A program made the translations under genes and the position numbers. Shown here piece after piece: positions 5,420 through 11,462 of a DNA stretch of 11,462 nt (positions are counted from its first letter, which is position 1; the number at the start of each line of letters is the position of its first letter). Source of the DNA: Larix sibirica (Eukaryota; Streptophyta; Pinopsida; Pinales; Pinaceae); contig NWUY0300064407.1 of the NCBI GenBank assembly GCA_004151065.3, positions 1 to 11,462 on the forward strand. The letters run 5' to 3'. The notes beneath the pieces are model-generated. The model searched no databases. It was given only the letters and a program-made list of their open reading frames with translations, and was not told where the DNA came from.

Positions 5420-7843
5420 TAGTAGTTTAACACAGGCTTTTGCAATGAAAATTAACCATTTGAAAATAAATGAGCCAGGTTAAGAGAAAGAATCAAAACA
5501 AATGGAATTCCTACTTATTTATTCATTCATATAATTTTCCAAACTTTGTACTCTTCGACATACTTTGAAGAAATATTTCAATTATGAAACCATAAATTAA
5601 CCACTATTACAAGAAATCATTTCTCAGACTTTGACTTATGCAAATAAATTTGGCATTCATAAAAATTTCCAAACATTATCGTAGAGATAAACTTGCACCA
5701 ATTTCTTCGTACAGGAATTCAACCAAGCAACTCATGATTTCCTTCTTTTATTGCAAATCCAGAATTTAAACAGAAAACCATGGCAAATTTTTATCACGAA
5801 TTAATATTGAAAATTATAAAAACACCATTCTCATGAATTAAACTTATATGTTAAACACTTGAATTGGGAAACTTGTTGTGTGGCTTCCACGCTCCATCCA
5901 ACCATAGGTAATTCGGCTCCTTAACCTCTTAGCAGAACACCACCCCCAAGTTGATACTTGTGCATTCACCAGACATACATCTCTCCAATTCCCAGCCTCT
6001 CACATAACTAACACTTGGCAATTAGGAAAATTTGGTTGAATCCAATTCCATGCCAAACAATGCACTTAATGTTATAACCAAAATTGGCACTTCTCCGTCC
6101 GTGATGACACTTAATGAAGTTACTGTTGGTCACACAAAAGGAAAATATGGATGGAAGAGCCATAATTTGGTGCTTAGTAAGGTGGCCTTAACTTATTAAT
6201 TGATTATCCAATAGTTAGGAAGATTTTGACCACATTTGGAGACCAAAACACCCCCTGAAAAACCCTCAAAATGGCATTTTTAGCCTATTTTTCACCCACG
6301 CACATTTTGCACATGGCTCACCTATGTGTGGTGCATACCTTGCCCCTTTTCTCACAGGTTCCTTAAAAAATGCCAAAAAATATAAAAAACATCAAATTTG
6401 GGGAAGTTTGGTTGGTTTTGGAAACCTTCTCCTCGGTTACAACTGCTCCCTCCTAGACCCAACTATCTCCTTCCACTATACAAGAAAGGGAGATGGTATA
6501 TGAGGAGGATTCTTGGCCCAAGTATTGTTATGTTGGAGAAATTATCACCCTCTTCCCTTACCATTGATGCCCTAATTGCTATCAAACCCTAATGCATTTG
6601 AGTTATGGGTGGGATTCTTGGAGAAGAGATGTAGGAGATCATGAATCAAGGTTTCGTGAGTTGCTTGAATATAAGGAAGGTAACTTTGTACTTGCTTCAA
6701 TTATTAATGAAATATTTGACATCTTCCCTTTCCAAATTCTGAGTCAATTTCATGTTTGAATGGGGAGATTGCTAGTTTTTATATTGAAAGTAGAGTTTTA
6801 GATTCATGTTCTTTATCTACTTTCAATTCATAAGTAATATTTATTATTGTCAAAAGTCTTTGAGGAAGGTTGTGGTTATTTGTTTTTCAGGTCTAAGCCT
6901 GGGCATGTTGGGCTAGATTAAAAGTAGAGAAAGGAGCAACGAAATCTAGGAACAAACTCCATAAAGTACATGCCTTTCTAAATTTTAAAACCCTTTGCTT
7001 ATTTTGCTGGTTGCAGAACCCTAGATGTCTCTCTTTGAACCCCTAGTATGTTGGTGATCTCAACCTCGGTCATATGATAAATTTGCTCACAACACTTAAC
7101 CTTCTTGATTTCCTTATGACTGCACAACAGTGAGACACATTGTTGCCATCTGTGCTCAGAAATCCACCAAGTCAGTTGCTTACACCATTTTCCACTTCAC
7201 TGGAATGGCTAGAAACAAAATGGACAAAATTACAAGAAAAAATTATCATCAATTTGGCTCTCAGGTTAAAGGAATCATATCATTTTTTCGTTCTCAGATA
7301 ATAATTATCTCCCCCGTTCTCTCCGACACACCCAAGCATTGGAAAATTTTCTCAAAGTTCAATCTTCCTCCCTCTTCACACACAATGGGGACAAATTACT
7401 TTTCCCCTGCATGAATATGTCCATGCGTGCAACTTGGAACCATGTGGACTCTCTCTCTGCCATTTTTTCATTTATTATTATTATTTATATCTATACAAAC
7501 TTAAACCACCAAAAATCTCACTTAATCATAATTAAATATTCATTACGATTTTAATAATATAAAGTCATTTAAATGGGATTATGGCTTAGGATAAAATTTA
7601 GGGACTTAAATATTTAATAGGGTCATAACATAGTTTTCCCCACCTAGGTCATTTAACCCCCTTACCGTCTCTAGTGAATACACAAGTCCCCAATCTTTTC
7701 AGCATATTGCCTCAGCACAACCAGTTGTGGATTTTTAGTATTAATGTTTACAAATTACAATATGTTCAGCCTTGCAAGCATTCATAAATTGTAGTTACAT
7801 CTTGGCATAACTAGACTAGGGGTTCCAAACCAAGGGTGTTACA
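5420..7843. other. Non-coding body of the LTR-like tract
   Basis: No supported gene or repeat is seen. Short open frames at 6398-6592 and 7130-7554 have no recognisable domains and low-complexity or AT-rich codon use, so I do not call them. The section ends with the GGGTGTTACA terminus. A telobox-like AAACCCTAA occurs at 6584-6592. Confidence 0.4.
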
Positions 7844-8712
7844 ATGAGCATAGAATGTCTTGTAGATTTTAAGTGATGGAAGATAAGCTTATTAAACTAT
7901 AAAGAACTCTGAGTGAACTCTATAGGGATACAAAGTAAATGGTGATGTACAAAATACATATCTAGATGCATTGTAGGTTAACCTCTCAACAAGGCGACTG
8001 CTCATTGTAGAATACTGCAAGATGAGACTTATGTGGTCTCCCTGCCTTTCTTTTTAATTATGTACATCACCTTGATTTTTTTCTACTAAATTGTTTTATC
8101 AAGGTCATCCTTTACTTGTAATTATTGTTTAGGTTTGCACTCATTTGCAATAAAAATTGATCCTTTTCACTTGACTACCTAGATTATATACAATAATTTT
8201 ATTAACCTCCAAGGCATGACCAAACAAGTGGGTCAATAGGACCCTGAAGTATAATCAACATGTCTCTCGTAACTCATCCCCCTACCACCACTCGCATGAA
8301 CCTCAATGTGGCTTCCTCTAGGTTCCAGAGTGTATCGACATCAACCTAGCCTCCTATCAAAAGACTGTCAAAGCATTACACCTATTGTACATATCCTCCA
8401 GAGAGCATTAAACATGATGTACAGATCACCTGCGACTAGAGGCCATAAGACCACAGGATAATGCAGCACTAGCACCACATCTTTGGGTACAAATAAAAAT
8501 GTCGACATCATCTACACATAAGCTTTAACATAACAATTAAATATAAAGGCAATCAAGTGTTTTCATATTGGCCAATTGGCATGCTATGTTATCAGTAACT
8601 CCTAATCAATTGATTGCATAGATAATTGTTGTGATACTAGTAATGAACATGCCAGTGCAAGGATACTTCATATCTATAATAAGTATGATGTAAGGCTAGG
8701 AAATATTGGTAG
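7844..8712. other. Unassigned non-coding DNA with an 11-bp inverted repeat
   Basis: No coding frame or known element is recognised. GGTGATGTACA at 7941-7951 and its exact inverse TGTACATCACC at 8061-8071 lie 109 bp apart. That is too short a stem to name a MITE. If the preceding tract is an LTR inserted in the LINE, LINE sequence might be expected here on the minus strand, but I could not see any. Confidence 0.45.
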
Positions 8713-9695
8713 CAAATTTAAGAACAGTGAGTAACAAGACTGCATTGAAAGCAACGTGAGCTTCTTTAGTTAGCTTGCATAAGCTATAAGTGATTCCGTT
8801 GGGAGTTATGGAATCAAAGCTGTTGCAGCATAGTCATTGTGTTTAGTTTATGCATTTGTGTTGCAGTAATGTGAGTTATATAGCATAACTTCCAATGAAG
8901 CAAGTATGGGAAAAGGGTAGTCATACTTGTATGATTATTCTTCTATCACTGCTTGGGGAAAAATATAGATTAAAAGTCAGCTCGGGGATCGGTTTCAATC
9001 CTGCAATATCTAATATGGAAGATCCAAATTCCTTTCAACAATTTTTTTTACATCAAACAAGCTTAGGAATAACGATTAACAACATTGATCAAAGCAATAT
9101 GGGCTTGCTTGGTTGACTTGAATAGGCTGTAACCAATACCACTAGGAATCATGGATTCGAGGTTGTAGCAATCTACTCACTGCGTTTACTTTAGGCATTC
9201 GTATTGTAGTAATGTGACCTATATAGCTAAGCTTGTGTTTGAGCAAACATGGGCAAAGGGTAATTATACTAGTATCATTATGTTTAATGAAGTGTCAATG
9301 TTTCTTCTAATCCTTGCTTGGGGAAGAATGTAGATTAAAATTCAGATTGGGAATTGGTTTCAAACCTGCAATAACTAATATGGAAGATCTGAATTCCTTT
9401 TAACATCATTTTTTTACCATCAATGAAACTTAGGAACAGTGATTAACAAGACTATAATCAAAGCAATATGTGCTTGCTTAGCTAGCTTGAATAAGTTGTA
9501 AGTGATGCCACTAAGAGTCATGGATTCTAAGCTACTGGACTCTATTTATTGTGTCTAGTTTAAGCATTTGGATTGCAGTGATATGGGCTATGTAGCATGG
9601 CTTGTATTAAAGGAAGTATGTGGAAAAGTGTGATCATACTATGTAATTACGTTTAATGAAGGGTCCATTTTTCTCCTATTATTGCTTGGGGAGTA
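8713..9695. repeat. Tandem array of about 2.75 units, 345-368 bp each
   Basis: Three diverged units follow each other head to tail, at about 8713-9057, 9058-9424 and 9425-9695. Anchors are AAGAACAGTG-like words at 8720, 9065 and 9432, and GCTTGGGGA at 8951, 9316 and 9684. Between them blocks such as AATATGGAAGATC, AAAGCAATATG and the GTGTTGCAGTAATGTGA region recur in order. Many indels and substitutions separate the copies, so the array is old. The third copy stops just after GCTTGGGGA, where unrelated sequence begins. It has no coding frame; an open stretch at 8895-9116 lies within the repeat and is not conserved as an ORF in the other units. Confidence 0.85.
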
Positions 9696-10848
9696 ATTGT
9701 GATGTTATAACCAATATGAGACTAGACCTCTAGTCACATCTTATACTTAAGTGGAGTCTAATACATGTACATATAAGCTTACAACCTACTAGATACAACG
9801 ATGTGTATTTCCGTAATAAATTACAAATAGTTAACACAAGTAAATTAGTGTGTGTTTCCTTTATTGAATGGGCTATAAGTTCCATATATTATAATGGTTA
9901 AAACATTGGTAATAAGCATAATCAGCACATGTTTGTAGACAGCTCGGGTAGTAGCTTAGGTTTAATTGTTTATAGGTCATTGGAATAAGCTTACCACCCT
10001 GTACGTCAAACAATATTGGTTTCATTGCCATTAGTTACATGGACTAGAACAATGATACACATTGAATACTGAAATCCATGTGATATGAGCACTATTGATT
10101 ACTAATATTAATACATAATGGAATTATGACTCTATGTTGAATATGATGTGATACCTTGTTTCTGGATATTGTTAATGTACATGTGTTTTTTTAATGTGTA
10201 CCTGCTTAGTAAGATCTATACAAATATATGTTACTTTTATTATATATTGCTTTCATCGTTCATTTACAAGGATATGCTCAATACCAAATTCTTGCTTGCC
10301 ACTAATACTAAAGCTCATATCCATTGCTTGTATTGGATAGTGTAGGCAATGATATCACAGGTTATGTGTGCATAATAAGTGCCGTGAGCGACTAGGAACT
10401 AACCTCGCTTACTTGAATAGTTGATCTGGACCGTTGGTGCGAGTTAAGGAGGATGGATTAAACTCGTCGCTGAAAAGAAGTCACGATAAATTAATAAGAG
10501 GTTCTTGACCTGATTATCCAATGCTGGAAAAAGTGCAGGAACTGGGAAAATTTGATGAATTTGGAAGGACAATAACTTCCCACTCAAAGAGCATAATCAA
10601 GCATGGATAAAATTGATGGAAAGCTTATCAATAAGGGAACAAGGTTTCATAATCAAAATTTGAGAGGGAGACTGAGAAATCTCGTAATTCAGCCAGAAAG
10701 TTCCTGTTGCCATTAGCTTTCAACATGAATGCATTTATGAAATTGTTTTTGAGATTTTATTAGGATATAATGAAGCTAATAAAATTGTTTACATGAACAC
10801 TTTTGCAGATTAAATTCCCCATCAAGGACAACATTATGTATTGTGTAG
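9696..10848. other. Unassigned non-coding DNA, possibly 5' LTR/leader of the gypsy element
   Basis: No gene is seen. The position directly upstream of a gag start fits a 5' LTR plus leader. TGTTATAACC at about 9704 could be an LTR start, but no matching LTR copy or clean end is inside the window. GACTAGA/TCTAGTC at 9720-9735 is a small 7-bp hairpin. Confidence 0.35.
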
Positions 10849-10862
10849 GTTAGAATCTTTCA
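10849..10862 (+). other. Possible degenerate primer-binding site
   Basis: GGTTAGAATC lies 40 bases before the gag ATG. It resembles the GGTTGGTATC start of the initiator-Met tRNA site used by many plant Ty3-gypsy elements, but only part of the site matches. The spacing to gag is as expected for such elements. It is a weak call. Confidence 0.22.
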
Positions 10863-10889
10863 TTTTGTGAAGCCTGATAGATCCTTAGC

Positions 10890-11462
10890 ATGGAAGATTC
10901 CCAAGATCCTTAGGAAGCCGAAACATATGTTGTGGGGGAAGATATTCGGGTCGAGAATGTAGAGACAGAGTCCAATGGTAGAAGAAATAAGGTAAATTCA
11001 TCAGTTATTGTAGAAACCACGAGGAGCTTGAAGGTGGAGCTGCGGAGTTGCATAGTAGACAATGAGAAGTTGATTAAATCCCAGGAAGAGTAGAATCACT
11101 TGAATGCACCCATGATCCAAATGCTCATTAATATTTAAAGGAAGTTCAACTCATGACAACACTCATTAAATGAGTCAAAGAGCAAGAAGACCCATAGTTC
11201 GAGGAGGGCATCTAGAGGAAGCTTAGGTACTCCAAACATCTCTTATAGTGAGTCCTCAAATACTGAAAGCTCCACTGAAGGTTCAAGGTCTTATCCTCAT
11301 AGGAACAAGAGGAAGAGGCAATCCAAGAACAAATCTTAGGGAGGGTTAAGAAGGCAAGGTCTCCTATATTTGATGGTGAGGAAAAGTGTGGTCAAGAAGC
11401 TGAGGCTTGGCTTCTTGGGATGAGGAAGTATTTCCAAGTCCAAGACTACTCAGGAAATATGA
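10890..11462 (+). pseudogene. Ty3-gypsy gag, 5' part, decayed, runs off the window
   Basis: The ATG at 10890 opens a frame rich in charged residues (LKVELRSCIVDNEKLIKSQE, about codons 48-67). A Ser/Arg/Lys-rich region follows (KSKKTHSSRRASRGS, then ESSNTESSTEGSRS and RNKRKRQSKNKS). After a frameshift just past 11336 the reading continues as PIFDGEE, EAEAWLLGMRKYF and QVQDYSGNM to the window end, which is the start of the retrotransposon gag (capsid) domain. Gag forms the virus-like particle that packages element RNA. In-frame stops lie at 10911, 11091, 11136, 11154 and 11337, so it is dead in this copy. The start was chosen because the reading frame and leader spacing fit. The rest of gag and pol would lie beyond 11462 on the plus strand. 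Confidence 0.85.

Larger units (their letters stand above)
4051..7843. mobile_element. Candidate long solo LTR or large non-autonomous LTR element
   Basis: The left end reads TGTGATGCACCCTAC and the right end AAGGGTGTTACA. The right end, reversed, gives TGTAACACCCTTGG, so the two ends form the short imperfect TG...CA inverted termini typical of plant Ty3-gypsy LTRs. GCGGAAGTA at about 4172 is also a word often met near the start of such LTRs. Inside there is no coding frame, but there are tandem repeats, which long LTRs of this type often carry. Against the call, the 5-bp flanks (TCCTT and ATGAG) do not match, so there is no target duplication. The ends could belong to two different elements. 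No primer-binding site or second LTR was found, and strand cannot be fixed. Confidence 0.4.

Noticed and set aside
7130-7554. Overlapping 94- and 71-codon ORFs
   Set aside because: No recognisable domain, AT-rich low-complexity ends, inside the LTR-like tract.
8895-9116. 73-codon plus-strand ORF
   Set aside because: It sits in the tandem array; the corresponding frame in the other two units is not kept open, so it is not a conserved gene.
9720-9735. GACTAGA/TCTAGTC hairpin as a terminator
   Set aside because: A 7-bp stem with a 2-base loop in non-coding plant DNA; no transcript context supports it.

Overview
The window reads as nuclear intergenic DNA from a plant with a large genome rich in decayed transposable elements. 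No intact gene is visible on either strand. Every protein homology I can recognise is a broken retroelement: a Ty1-copia integrase/linker fragment, the 3' part of a plant L1-type LINE with RNase H, and the start of a Ty3-gypsy gag. The style of the gag and LINE peptides, together with a hammerhead ribozyme motif of the kind carried by Penelope-like elements (reported in conifers), makes a gymnosperm my favoured guess. The sequence alone does not prove this.

Layout from left to right. 1-285 is AT-rich and empty. 286-331 (+) is a minimal type I hammerhead ribozyme motif. 365-1010 (-) is a Ty1-copia pol relic. 1040-1113 holds a possible purine-tract/LTR start and an (AAT)n microsatellite. 1526-1721 (-) and 1829-1999 (-) are two unrelated tRNA-derived SINE-like units. 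The second has a candidate 7-bp target duplication.

2075-about 4068 (-) is a 5'-truncated LINE. In transcription order it holds the C-terminal zf-RVT region and RNase H of ORF2, a stop, then after about 20 nt a second long decayed frame of about 285 codons that I do not recognise, then an AT-rich 3' region and a short poly(A). Starting near 4051 and ending at 7843 is a long non-coding tract with LTR-like ends (TG...CA). It contains a 21-unit minisatellite whose unit changes from 14 to 16 bp, and a diverged tandem duplication of about 240 bp.

7844-8712 is unassigned. 8713-9695 is an array of almost three diverged repeats of about 345-368 bp. 9696-10848 is unassigned and may be the LTR/leader of the following element. 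10890-11462 (+) is a decayed Ty3-gypsy gag that runs off the window.

Nothing here suggests an operon or host pathway. The parts worth a second look are the hammerhead, the extra LINE reading frame, the two tandem arrays and the adjacent SINEs. Where family consensus is clear, several of the premature stops look like C-to-T/G-to-A changes, as expected for long-silenced methylated plant transposons.
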